Source: Phytomonas francai | Taxonomy: Eukaryota > Euglenozoa > Kinetoplastea > Trypanosomatida > Trypanosomatidae | Direction of reading: 5' to 3' | Assembly (NCBI GenBank): GCA_001766655.1 | Contig: MJCC01000006.1 | Span: 290,054-313,661, forward strand | Length of the DNA stretch: 23,608 nt | Shown here: positions 15,021 through 23,003 of the stretch, in pieces | Numbering within the stretch: the stretch's first letter is position 1 | Layout: each line of letters begins with the position of its first letter | The notes under the pieces: model-generated | Databases searched by the model: none | Told to the model about the DNA's origin: nothing | Seen by the model: only the letters and a program-made list of their open reading frames with translations | Translations under genes and position numbers: made by a program

Positions 15021-17279
15021 ATGTCTGGTAAGAATCACAGGGGCGCGGCCGGTCTGAACCCCGATGCCGATCCTTTCCCGGTCGGTTTGTCGATGCAGAG
15101 TGGGGCGGTGCCCGGGAATAGCTTCATGGACAACAACGGCCCGGATGGCTTCCACATGATGAACTCGATGGACGTGAACGCGAACTATGGGATCGGGCAG
15201 CAGTACGACGGCGGGGGCTACAACCGCGGCGGGCGCTTCAACGCGAACTACGGCATGAACCCGGGGATGCAGGGGGGCGGGGGCTACCACCCCAGCTCCT
15301 ACGGCCCCCACCCCCACCGCCACGGCGGGATGCCGATGAACATGGGCATGGGCGGCGGCGGCCTCGGCATGGGCGGGATGATGGACCGGGCGGGCCCGCC
15401 CCACATGCTCCAGGGCGGCGGCGTCTACAACGGCATGGCACTTCACCAGCCCGGGATGTACGGCGGCTACCACGGCAACGTCGGGCTCCCGCCGCAGGGC
15501 GCCGGGTACGTGCCGGAGATGCTGCGAAACGCCGCCGCGGCCTCGCCCGCGAACGCCCCGGTCTCGCACCACCGCCCGCCCCAGCCCCAGCACCCCCCGC
15601 AGGCGAACCCGGCGCCGCGCGTGAAGGAAACACCCAAAGTGATCCTCGTGGCGGGTTACCGCAAGACGGGCAAGACCACCATCGCGAAGGAGCTCGCGAA
15701 GCTCCGGCAGTACGAGTACGTCTCGCTCCGCGGAGGGGCGGCGAACAACGACGAGGATGCGGAGAACGTCTACGTCTCAAGCGGGATGAACTCCTCGCGC
15801 TTCGCGCCTCTGAACGCCGTCCTCGAGCAGAAGAAGTCCATCAAGGGCATTGTCATCGATGACGCGCTGATACGGAGCAAATACGAGCCCTACCACGTGA
15901 ACTACCTCCTCGAGAAGGCTGGCCTCCACATTGACATTCTGGTCATCATCACAAATGAGCTGAGCGACCTCATAAAGCGTGACGTCTCCTTTGAGAGCGC
16001 GCCGCAAAAACAAGCGCACCCAGAGAGCTTCGAGTTCGGCGAGATGGTCGAGGAGGCCAACACAAACGAAAAGGGCGCCCCGATCGTTGTCCTCGACGGT
16101 AAGGAATCGCTTGAGGTGTTGACGAGCGAGGTGATCAAGCAAGTGGCGGAGATGGAGGCGCGCGGTCTGCCGTCGTTGCGGCTGCCAAAGGTCGAGTTCA
16201 TCCCGAAATCCACGCTGGTGACGAATCCAAACCTGGTCGAGTCCGTACTTGAGGCCGAAATCAAGGCGATCAAGCTGAAGACGCTGCAGTATGGGTTTCC
16301 CTACTCGGAACCGAACTACCTAATGGGCTACCGTGAGTTTGTTCGCAACGCGTTGCTGTTTAAGAGCTACTTGGTGGTGCCGTGGATATGGGGGAATAAG
16401 ATATCGCTCATCGGTTACGAAAACGAGGTCTACATCCACCTTCCCGCGTATAAGATAATCTTCCTGATGCAAGATGTGCCAACGGCCCTCAAAGAACTTC
16501 TAACACAGACTAAGGAAGAACTGGCAGAGGATAAGGCGTCCACCTCGAAAGTCTGTCTCTTTAGCCTGGAGGCAACCATGCTGGATGATATCATTTATAT
16601 TTCCGATATGATGGTGATGGGCACGCATACGGGCAGCTCAATGATCCTGCCTGAACGAGTCGCACTGCTGAAAAAATCTCTTAGCAACCTCCCCGCAGAC
16701 GGTACCGTGAGGCTTCTGGAGCACTTCCCGGTCAATCAAATAAGCGAGTGTATGAAAAAGTATGCCGACGTCGCACGGGGAATCCTGTTTGTTAACCCAG
16801 ACGGCATGGCAGCTGGTTCCTACGAAAGCCAAAACTTCATTTACCCTTGTGAAAACAAGGAGACCGTCAAAATCCGTATATGGAGCGGAAACTTGGAGGG
16901 GGATGGCATGTGGTGCTTTGATGCGTACGCCCGCGATAGCAGGAGCGAGGTCCGCGTGACAAACGCGGATAACGTGCAAATCCCCGTCTACATCCCCGAC
17001 GCGCAAGTCGGGGAGTTCACCATCAACGATGGCAATATCATTGAATGCGTGCTCGAGCAAAAACCACCCTCACCAGCCCCTAAAGGGGGGAAGAAAAACA
17101 GCAAGCTACAGCCTACTCCCTACTTTGTGTTTCAAAAGCGCTGCAACTGGCAGGTTGAACCGATGACGCTGTACTACCAGTCGGCTTTTGTTGGAAAACC
17201 AGGATGGGCGACGAACTTGTTCCTAGAAACTTGCTCATCGATCCCATATAAGCCGGCTTCCCTGGCTGTGCAAGGGTAG
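15021..17279 (+). CDS. Capping-enzyme paralogue with intact P-loop and degenerate guanylyltransferase domain
   Basis: 752 residues. Residues 25-205 are Gly/Met/Asn-rich low complexity with scattered RGG-like and GGGY patches, resembling disordered RNA-binding regions. A P-loop follows (GYRKTGKT, 212-219), then the same adenylate-kinase-like fold as CE1: 'KGIVIDDALIRSKYEPYHVN' aligns with 'NGLVLDRFIVTSEIDAYYIE' in CE1. The guanylyltransferase part aligns end to end but is broken at catalytic positions. KVDG becomes WIWG (455-458), so the nucleophilic Lys is Trp; motif IV DG becomes RG; motif V KWK becomes KIR (617-619); motif VI loses both Arg, leaving only GKPG (725-728). Known from T. brucei: a capping-enzyme homologue with NTPase and guanylyltransferase-like domains (G5-IP) binds EIF4G5 and EIF4E6. 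This gene may be its counterpart; that is inference. Adjacent to CE1, so tandem duplication is the likely origin. Confidence 0.85.
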   Translation: MSGKNHRGAAGLNPDADPFPVGLSMQSGAVPGNSFMDNNGPDGFHMMNSMDVNANYGIGQQYDGGGYNRGGRFNANYGMNPGMQGGGGYHPSSYGPHPHRHGGMPMNMGMGGGGLGMGGMMDRAGPPHMLQGGGVYNGMALHQPGMYGGYHGNVGLPPQGAGYVPEMLRNAAAASPANAPVSHHRPPQPQHPPQANPAPRVKETPKVILVAGYRKTGKTTIAKELAKLRQYEYVSLRGGAANNDEDAENVYVSSGMNSSRFAPLNAVLEQKKSIKGIVIDDALIRSKYEPYHVNYLLEKAGLHIDILVIITNELSDLIKRDVSFESAPQKQAHPESFEFGEMVEEANTNEKGAPIVVLDGKESLEVLTSEVIKQVAEMEARGLPSLRLPKVEFIPKSTLVTNPNLVESVLEAEIKAIKLKTLQYGFPYSEPNYLMGYREFVRNALLFKSYLVVPWIWGNKISLIGYENEVYIHLPAYKIIFLMQDVPTALKELLTQTKEELAEDKASTSKVCLFSLEATMLDDIIYISDMMVMGTHTGSSMILPERVALLKKSLSNLPADGTVRLLEHFPVNQISECMKKYADVARGILFVNPDGMAAGSYESQNFIYPCENKETVKIRIWSGNLEGDGMWCFDAYARDSRSEVRVTNADNVQIPVYIPDAQVGEFTINDGNIIECVLEQKPPSPAPKGGKKNSKLQPTPYFVFQKRCNWQVEPMTLYYQSAFVGKPGWATNLFLETCSSIPYKPASLAVQG

Positions 17280-18730
17280 GCTCTTTTTTTTTTTAGTGGG
17301 GAGTCCCCACCAGGAAGATTGGAAATAGACTAACGAGCAAAACGAACTAATTCGGTATAAAGGGATTATAACCAGCCTTGGGTGAAGGGGTGCTGTGAAT
17401 CCAGGTACAAGGATATAAAGAGCTGAAGACAACTGTGTCCCCAGTCTCTCCAAGATATCTTTACCTGATCGCACTCGACTATAAATACCCCGGGTAGGAT
17501 GATAATGGATATTATGCGATACTGTTATTTTTACCTAATGCGATTGAGTGATTTTTTTAGGGCATAATTTTGGGTTGATATGCGGAAAATCGGGCAACAT
17601 GAATTGAGATTAAATCTGGCTAGTCAAAGGAGCAATATCGATGAATGAAAATTCAAGGCCTTTATAATTTTTCTCGATGAATCGTTTTCCTTTTATTTCC
17701 TTTCCCTACACGTACACAAGTGCAAGAATTCTCTCAAAAAATGATGATAAGGGGCAGACGCGTGTGCCCATCACCCCCTCAGACAGACAGGCGATATGAC
17801 CTGGGAACTGACTCATCGTCACCCAGTCCTCTCCCAATTGACATTCCTTCCGCGTTACAGCATTTTCATTCGTACCTTTTTTTTCCCTATAAAGCCCTAC
17901 CACTATAACAGTAAAGTGCACCCTCTCCTTTCTTTATCTTGATATTCATTTCCCTACCGTTAATGGTCTAGGTTGGAAGTAATTTTTTATCACAATTGCT
18001 TTTTTCCAAAGTAAAAATTACGAGATTATTTCTTTTTGAATCATTGAATGGACGAAGAATGCGTTCTGCTAACCGTTCACGGCATCCCCATAGATTGGGG
18101 ATGCCCGATTGTGCATCAATCGGGTATATAATTGTATACAGACCATGTCATATTCCGAAGAGACGTGAGCTACTGGCTGAAGCGAAGTTGAGAAGTTCGA
18201 CACCTCTGAGAGACAGCACAATGCTCGCCAAGGTGCCGCTGGCAATTTGATCGATTACTTTTCTTTGTTACCGATCGTGGTGGTGGAAGCGTAGGAAGAA
18301 TGGATCCATTCTGTTCCCCCTTATTTCCTAACAGCGATAAAAGAGCGCGCCCGAGTATGTAGTGCAGTAGGAGAAAAAAATCATTTGCCTCGATATAGTT
18401 TGTGTGCCTTGAGCACGTAGAATTCAGCAAAAAAGGATTGAGAGGAAAAAAGAAGTAGGGAAGAGTTTGAAAATGAACATGTAATAATTTGTCAAGGTGC
18501 CGATTTCAAAAGTGGACATCCCTTTGTGGAAGCACATCGCATGTGTTTGTCTTGTACAAGGGGAAAAAAGTCAGGTGGGTTTGTGAAAGCGGCAAAAAAA
18601 TACCCAAGTCATGTGAAAAAAAAGAAGAGCAGTAAATAAAAGTAAAACACCCAAAGGATGGAAAACTAAGAATAAATTGAACCCAAGCCAACGCCCAGTG
18701 AGGCAGCGCCTGCCATGGCCGCCCTCCCCC
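17280..18730. other. Convergent strand-switch region (probable transcription termination zone)
   Basis: About 1.45 kb between the stop of the plus-strand CE1-like gene and the stop of the minus-strand HFM1 gene. AT-rich, with many T runs on the left and A runs on the right, as expected for two 3' ends facing each other. It contains the double hairpin at 18081-18124. Short open frames here start at TTG or GTG and have no coding character. In kinetoplastids such convergent regions are sites of RNA polymerase II termination, often marked by base J, and may carry tRNA genes; I looked for tRNA T-arm signatures and found none that fold. Confidence 0.7.
18081..18124. other. Two overlapping perfect hairpins in the strand-switch region
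   Basis: GGCATCCCC (18081-18089) pairs with GGGGATGCC (18097-18105) across a 7-nt loop, and CCCGATTG (18104-18111) pairs with CAATCGGG (18117-18124) across a 5-nt loop. Both stems are perfect, and they share two bases, so full formation is nearly coaxial or mutually exclusive at the junction. No T tract follows directly. Function unknown; it could be a structured 3' UTR element, a processing signal or a small RNA. Confidence 0.6.
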
Positions 18731-21700
18731 TCACCACCAGCTCCGGTGCACGCCGCCCCCCTGGCGAGGGTCCCCCCGGCGGCCCGACCACGCCGGGGGC
18801 GGGGGCGGCCGCCGCCACGCGAAGGTCGGCCGCGGAAAGGAAAAGGGGGGAGGAGGCTGTGGAAAGGGGGAAGGGTTCAGCTGTGGAAAGGNGGGCGGGG
18901 GCGGCCGCCGCCACGCGAAGGTCGGCCGCGGAAAGGAAAAGGGGGGAGGAGGCTGTGGCGGAAAGGAAAAGGGGGGAGGAGGCTGTGGAAAGGGGGAAGG
19001 GTTCAGCTGTGGAAAGGAAAAAGGGGAAGGGGGCGGTTGCGGGCAGGGAAAGGAGGAGGGGGGCGGTTGCGGGCAGGGAAAGGGGGAAGGGGGCGGTTGC
19101 GGGTAGGGAAAGGAGGAGGGGGGCGGTTGCGGGCAGGGCTCCGGGGAGTCGCGGCGGCGCAGGCGGACCGGGCGCGCGCCGGGGAGGGTCCCCTCGACGC
19201 GCCCGGCCGCCGCCCCCCCGAGTCCGCCTTCGCAGGGGGACCGCGCCGCCTCCGAGGGCGGCGTCTCCTTGCCGCCGTCGCGGAGAAAGGCCAAATCCGA
19301 CACGAGCCCCTCAAACGACGCGCTCGGGCGCCCCTTCTCCTCCTCGCGCTCGGCCCTCGCCCGCTTCGCGGTGGTGGGGGAGTCGGGCCTCCGCAGGAAA
19401 GCGTCCATCGTTGCGCGGGCCGCCGCCGCCCCCCGCGCGAGGGCGCCGCTGTGAAACTCCCCCTCCGCGGCGGCCGCCTCGAGGGCGAAGACGACGTCCC
19501 TTCCCACCCAATGCTCCGCGATGAGGTGCACCTCGAGCAGGCGGGGCGGCGAGCGCAGCAGCCCGGCCTCGACGGCGAACTGAAAGCTCACAGACGGGGG
19601 TCCATTAAGGCGGGGTTTGCCCGCCTCAAAGCCCGCAAAGATCGAGCGAGCCGGCAGCGAGCGCCGGAGGAGGATCTGATCCGACGCCACGTCGCCCACC
19701 ACCAGGAGAAAGGCCTCGTTGCGGTTTCGTTTCCCGACCGGCGGGCCCTCGGTGGGGAAATGGCTCTCGGCGGCCGCTTTGGGATTCACAAAAACGGTAA
19801 AATATCGGCTTCTGGATGCGCCGCACATCGTGCGGGCGCCACTCGCCGCGCTAGGCGGGGAGGACGGCTCCCGCCTTACGATGACCTCGCAGACGGGGAG
19901 TTCCCTGACCGCGGCCTGCAATTGGGCGCCAAAAGGGGGCAATCGGCCGCTGACCATCTCCAACCTCCGCGGCTCAGCCTCGGAAATGCTCTCAAAACTT
20001 TGGTAGCCAGAGCGTGCGAGGGCGCTGGCGATCGCCTCGCTCACGCCGGCGAGCTGCCGGAGGACGGGCCCATCTGGCCATACCCGCTGCTCAATACATC
20101 GTAATAGCAGATGACTTTGCGTTGAAAAGGAAAACGATCCAGACTCCCACGCGTAATCGCAGGCGAAATATGCAATTCGAGGAAGAAGCGACCAGAGCCG
20201 AACGCAGTCGTTTCGCAAGGAGACGTCCGAGGTGGTAAGCTGAGATATTTGAGCCTGAATGAGAACGTAAATCTTTTGCCAATCTTTGCGAACCTCGCGA
20301 CCCCTACTCCCCCCAGTGTGAAGAGGAAATTTAATGCGTTTATTCAAGTCGTTCAAAGGCCCACGGTCGCCCTGCCGGAGACGGATTTCAGCAAACTCCT
20401 CGGCGAGGCTCAGGAGCCGGATCATGTCGGACAGCAGGAAGCGAGCCTTGACGGACTTATCGGTTAGCGACAACTCCGCCGCCTCACCCCGCGCGCTCGC
20501 AGCTTCTTCGTTGCCGGCGGAACAGGGCTTCGGGGAGATGGCCGCCGACGGGAAACCTCGCCGTGCGCGCATCTCCTCGTTGAAGGCTTGGACGGTTTCG
20601 AATAAAATGTAAAGACGCGCCATGGACCGCCCAAGGCGAGTGCTTCCCACGACCGCCGCGCGATCAAAGGCGGCCTTGGTGGGCATCCGATGCGATGCCG
20701 ACGACGGCGCGCCGCCATAGCCGGGCGCCACCCCCTCCCAACCCAAAGGAGCCGCCGGGATCGCCGTCGACGAGCCCATCTGACCCCCACGGAGCTCAAT
20801 ACAACCCTCCTCGTAAAGGGCGAGAAGGACGCGCTCCATCAAGGATTCAATAAACAGCTCCGGCGAGAACGCGCTTTCCTCCTCCTTCGTGGCGAACTTG
20901 AGACCGTAATGGCGTGGGCACTTGGTCAGGCGAATCCAGAAAAAGGTCGTCCGCACCCAGCTCAGGCCAGAGGCAAAGCTGTGGATCGTTCGCAGCGCGA
21001 TCTCGGCGTTGACATGCTCGATCATATGCCGGTGGAGTTGACTTTCCACGGTCGAGTGGGCATCCCCATCGCGAAGCGCCTCGTAGACGCGGACCTTATC
21101 CTCCGTGGTCAGCACGAGCGCGACGCCGCGGTCGTCCATGCCGGGTCTTCCCGCGCGCCCGCACATCTGCGCGACCTCCGAGAGCGGGAGGTCCTCGCGC
21201 TTGCCGCCTTTGAAGAACGTCGTCCCCTTGATCACGACGAGGTGGGCCGGCAGGTTCACCCCGAGCGCGAGGGTCGTGGTCGTGCACAAAACCGCGATGT
21301 ACTGCTCCCGGAACATTTCCTCCACCACCTGGCGATCGGCGAGGCTGAGCGCGGCGTGGTGGTAGGCGATCCCGAGCGCGAGGCACTCGCGGAGCTGCCG
21401 ATCGCCGGCCTGCCGGCATCGCTCCTCGACGTCGGGGGGGGGGGCGAGGGCGCCGGGGCGGCCCTCGGCCCTCGCGAGCGCCCCGATCTCGCGCGCGATG
21501 CGCTGCGCGGACGCGACGGCCTCCTTTCGCGACGCGCAGAAGACCATCGCGGGCCGGCCGTCCCCGAACTCCCGGATCAGCCCGAGCAGCCGAAAGGAGA
21601 GGAAGCGGTCGAAGGCGAAGGGGCCGCGCGCATCGCTCGGGAAGCCGAGGACGCGCACGGCGAGGGGGACCGGGCGGTCGCGGGGGTCGAAGGCGAAGAC

Positions 21701-22387
21701 CATCCGGGGCGGGGCCGCGAGCCACGCCGCGAAGTCCGCGATGTTCGGCAGCGTCGCGCTCGTCGCGACGAAGCGCGCGGGGGCGGCGGTTTTAATCGCC
21801 TTCATGCGGCTGACGACCGCCTCGAGGGCGGCCCCGCGGGCCTCGTCGACGGCGTGGACCTCGTCGAGGAGGAGGAGCCCGACGGCGTGCACGACGGCGA
21901 GGACCTCCCGCTCCCGCCACCGCCGCGTGATGCTATCCCAGCGCTCCGGCGTCGTCAGGATGAGGTCCGCCGCGGAGACCGCCGCAAGGCCCTCCTCCGG
22001 CGAGCGCCGCCGGTCCGCCTGATCGCCGGTCTCGAGCACCACCGAAAGCGGCGAAAAGAGCCGCTTCCAGTGCGTGTACTTCTCATGCGCGAGGGCCTTG
22101 ATCGGGCAAATGTAAACCGCCTTCGCCGGGGACGAGGCGGGGAGCGCGGCCTCCGACCCGTGGGTCGGCCCCTCGACCGGGGCGTTCGAGGCTAATATAC
22201 GGGAGCGAAATAATCGCAGCATGGCCACCTCTAAAAGCAAAGTTTTCCCGCTCCCGGTCGGCGCCGCAATGACGGCGTTCTCATTTCCCTCTAACAGAAA
22301 CGGGATCACCCGCTCCTGCACTTTGGTAAACTCAGTATGCGGGATAAAGGGGGCTAGGTCACCCAACAGGCTTGAAACACAAACCAT
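18731..22387 (-). CDS. HFM1: HFM1/MER3-type meiotic DNA helicase (Ski2-like, with Sec63-like domain)
   Basis: 1218 residues if started at the ATG complementary to 22385-22387. An upstream in-frame ATG (22498) would add 37 residues containing a hydrophobic stretch (LLILPLLYF), implausible for a nuclear helicase. MER3/HFM1 unwinds recombination intermediates and promotes meiotic crossovers. Motifs: Walker A APTGSGKT (42-49), CPIKALAHEK, TTPERWDS, DEVH (175-178), SATLP (210-214), motif VI QMCGRAGRPGMD (407-418), followed by STVESQLHRHMIEHVNAEI and the winged-helix segment. The Sec63-like part (EFAEIRLRQGDRGPLNDLN) and VSGRLPPFGAQLQAAVRELP match HFM1/MER3 rather than Brr2, which has two cassettes. 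The N-terminal extension before Walker A is very short (41 residues). The last 140 residues are Pro/Phe/Ser tandem repeats containing one unresolved base (18892), so the tail is not reliable. It points against the upstream cluster and converges with it. Confidence 0.9.
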   Translation of the reverse strand: MVCVSSLLGDLAPFIPHTEFTKVQERVIPFLLEGNENAVIAAPTGSGKTLLLEVAMLRLFRSRILASNAPVEGPTHGSEAALPASSPAKAVYICPIKALAHEKYTHWKRLFSPLSVVLETGDQADRRRSPEEGLAAVSAADLILTTPERWDSITRRWREREVLAVVHAVGLLLLDEVHAVDEARGAALEAVVSRMKAIKTAAPARFVATSATLPNIADFAAWLAAPPRMVFAFDPRDRPVPLAVRVLGFPSDARGPFAFDRFLSFRLLGLIREFGDGRPAMVFCASRKEAVASAQRIAREIGALARAEGRPGALAPPPDVEERCRQAGDRQLRECLALGIAYHHAALSLADRQVVEEMFREQYIAVLCTTTTLALGVNLPAHLVVIKGTTFFKGGKREDLPLSEVAQMCGRAGRPGMDDRGVALVLTTEDKVRVYEALRDGDAHSTVESQLHRHMIEHVNAEIALRTIHSFASGLSWVRTTFFWIRLTKCPRHYGLKFATKEEESAFSPELFIESLMERVLLALYEEGCIELRGGQMGSSTAIPAAPLGWEGVAPGYGGAPSSASHRMPTKAAFDRAAVVGSTRLGRSMARLYILFETVQAFNEEMRARRGFPSAAISPKPCSAGNEEAASARGEAAELSLTDKSVKARFLLSDMIRLLSLAEEFAEIRLRQGDRGPLNDLNKRIKFPLHTGGSRGREVRKDWQKIYVLIQAQISQLTTSDVSLRNDCVRLWSLLPRIAYFACDYAWESGSFSFSTQSHLLLRCIEQRVWPDGPVLRQLAGVSEAIASALARSGYQSFESISEAEPRRLEMVSGRLPPFGAQLQAAVRELPVCEVIVRREPSSPPSAASGARTMCGASRSRYFTVFVNPKAAAESHFPTEGPPVGKRNRNEAFLLVVGDVASDQILLRRSLPARSIFAGFEAGKPRLNGPPSVSFQFAVEAGLLRSPPRLLEVHLIAEHWVGRDVVFALEAAAAEGEFHSGALARGAAAARATMDAFLRRPDSPTTAKRARAEREEEKGRPSASFEGLVSDLAFLRDGGKETPPSEAARSPCEGGLGGAAAGRVEGTLPGARPVRLRRRDSPEPCPQPPPSSFPYPQPPPSPFPCPQPPPSSFPCPQPPPSPFSFPQLNPSPFPQPPPPFSFPPQPPPPFSFPRPTFAWRRPPPPXFPQLNPSPFPQPPPPFSFPRPTFAWRRPPPPPAWSGRRGDPRQGGGVHRSWW
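18796..19017. repeat. 96-bp in-frame duplication with internal 30-bp duplication, containing an N
   Basis: Positions 18796-18891 recur from 18892 onward with the same order of blocks (GC-rich part with NotI-like GCGGCCGC, then purine-rich part). The second copy carries an additional 30-bp tandem block, roughly 18959-18988. The ambiguous base at 18892 sits at the junction. Both periods are multiples of three, so HFM1 stays open. Either real repeat expansion or a join made by an assembler. Confidence 0.8.
19011..19130. repeat. 30-bp tandem repeat, about four units, within HFM1
   Basis: Units at 19011-19040 (diverged), 19041-19070, 19071-19100 and 19101-19130, each ending GGCGGTTGC on the plus strand and encoding a ten-residue Pro-rich repeat (PQPPPSxFPx) on the minus strand. 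The plus strand is almost pure purine between the GGTTGC boxes. Confidence 0.9.
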
Positions 22388-22413
22388 CCTCTCTGTATTG
22401 TAGCCACGCACTT

Positions 22414-22450
22414 CTTTGAGAATAATAATAATAGTAAGCGAAAAATAAAG
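22414..22450 (-). promoter_or_regulatory. Candidate spliced-leader acceptor for HFM1
   Basis: Reading the minus strand, a T/C/A stretch (TTATTTTTCGCTTACTATTA and on) ends in CTCAAAG with AG at 22415-22414, about 27 nt before the ATG at 22387. This would remove the upstream ATG at 22498 from the mature mRNA and supports the shorter start. Confidence 0.45.
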
Positions 22451-22830
22451 AAGTGGCAGTATTAATAAAGTCGCATCGGTTTTTATAAGGGCTGACATTA
22501 TTTACTTGGGTTCCTCTTTTTTTTCTCAGAATAAAAAACTGCCGCAGCCCAACGTAGAGTGAAAAGCAGATGAAAAGCACCCGATAGCATATACGACTTG
22601 AACGGAAAAATAGCACCGGCACCCCCAAACCGCGTTTTAACGACCTTCTGAAGCCCTCAGGAGCCCCCGCAGAACTTCGGCGGGGCCCTCTGCCGGTTGG
22701 TGGCCTGCCAGAGATCGCAAAGACCCTCCTCTGAGCGCACCCCGCCGACCCCGCGTGGACGACGGCCTCCACGCAGAGCCCAACCCCCGCCCACGCGAGG
22801 CGGCGAGACGAACTCGCCGCCGCCCACACG

Positions 22831-22914
22831 CCCTCCTTTCCCTTCTCCTTCTCCTCCTCTTCCCCTTCCTTTCCTTTCCTTTTCTTTCCTTCCTCTTTCC
22901 CTTCCTCCTTTCTC
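22831..22914 (+). other. 84-nt uninterrupted pyrimidine tract
   Basis: Every base from 22831 to 22914 on the plus strand is C or T, with CTTT and CCTT motifs. Such a tract could act as a trans-splicing signal for a plus-strand gene, or form triplex DNA. On the minus strand it encodes a Lys/Glu/Gly run in the island's open frame. Confidence 0.85.
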
Positions 22915-22974
22915 ACTGTCCTTTCCCCGGCGACGGGCCCGGGTTCACGCGAGGGCGGGCGGGCGCTCGCAAGG

Positions 22975-23003
22975 CTCGTCGGCGCGAGGCCCGCCCCGAC
23001 GAG
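22975..23003. other. GC-rich hairpin in the island
   Basis: CTCGTCGG (22975-22982) pairs perfectly with CCGACGAG (22996-23003) across a 13-nt loop. It may be chance in GC-rich sequence. Confidence 0.4.

Noticed and set aside
18130..18225. Possible tRNA with a GTTCGACACC box near 18195
   Set aside because: The T-stem pairs only four of five bases, and no matching acceptor 5' strand, D-arm or anticodon arm was found at the right distance.
17720..18250. Short plus-strand open frames in the convergent strand-switch region
   Set aside because: They start at GTG or TTG or internal Met, have AT-rich random codon use, and lie in sequence that behaves as facing 3' ends.
18677..20104. Plus-strand open frames across the HFM1 3' end rich in Arg, Gly and Lys
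   Set aside because: They arise from the purine-rich repeats and GC-rich codons of HFM1 read on the wrong strand.
20690..22195. 501-codon open frame opposite HFM1
   Set aside because: It is the antisense shadow of the GC-rich helicase core; the Arg/Glu/Asp-rich sequence shows no recognisable fold, whereas the minus strand carries all helicase motifs.
22388..22498. N-terminal 37-residue extension of HFM1 from the upstream ATG
   Set aside because: It is AT-rich, encodes a hydrophobic stretch unlike a helicase N-terminus, and lies across a candidate splice acceptor.
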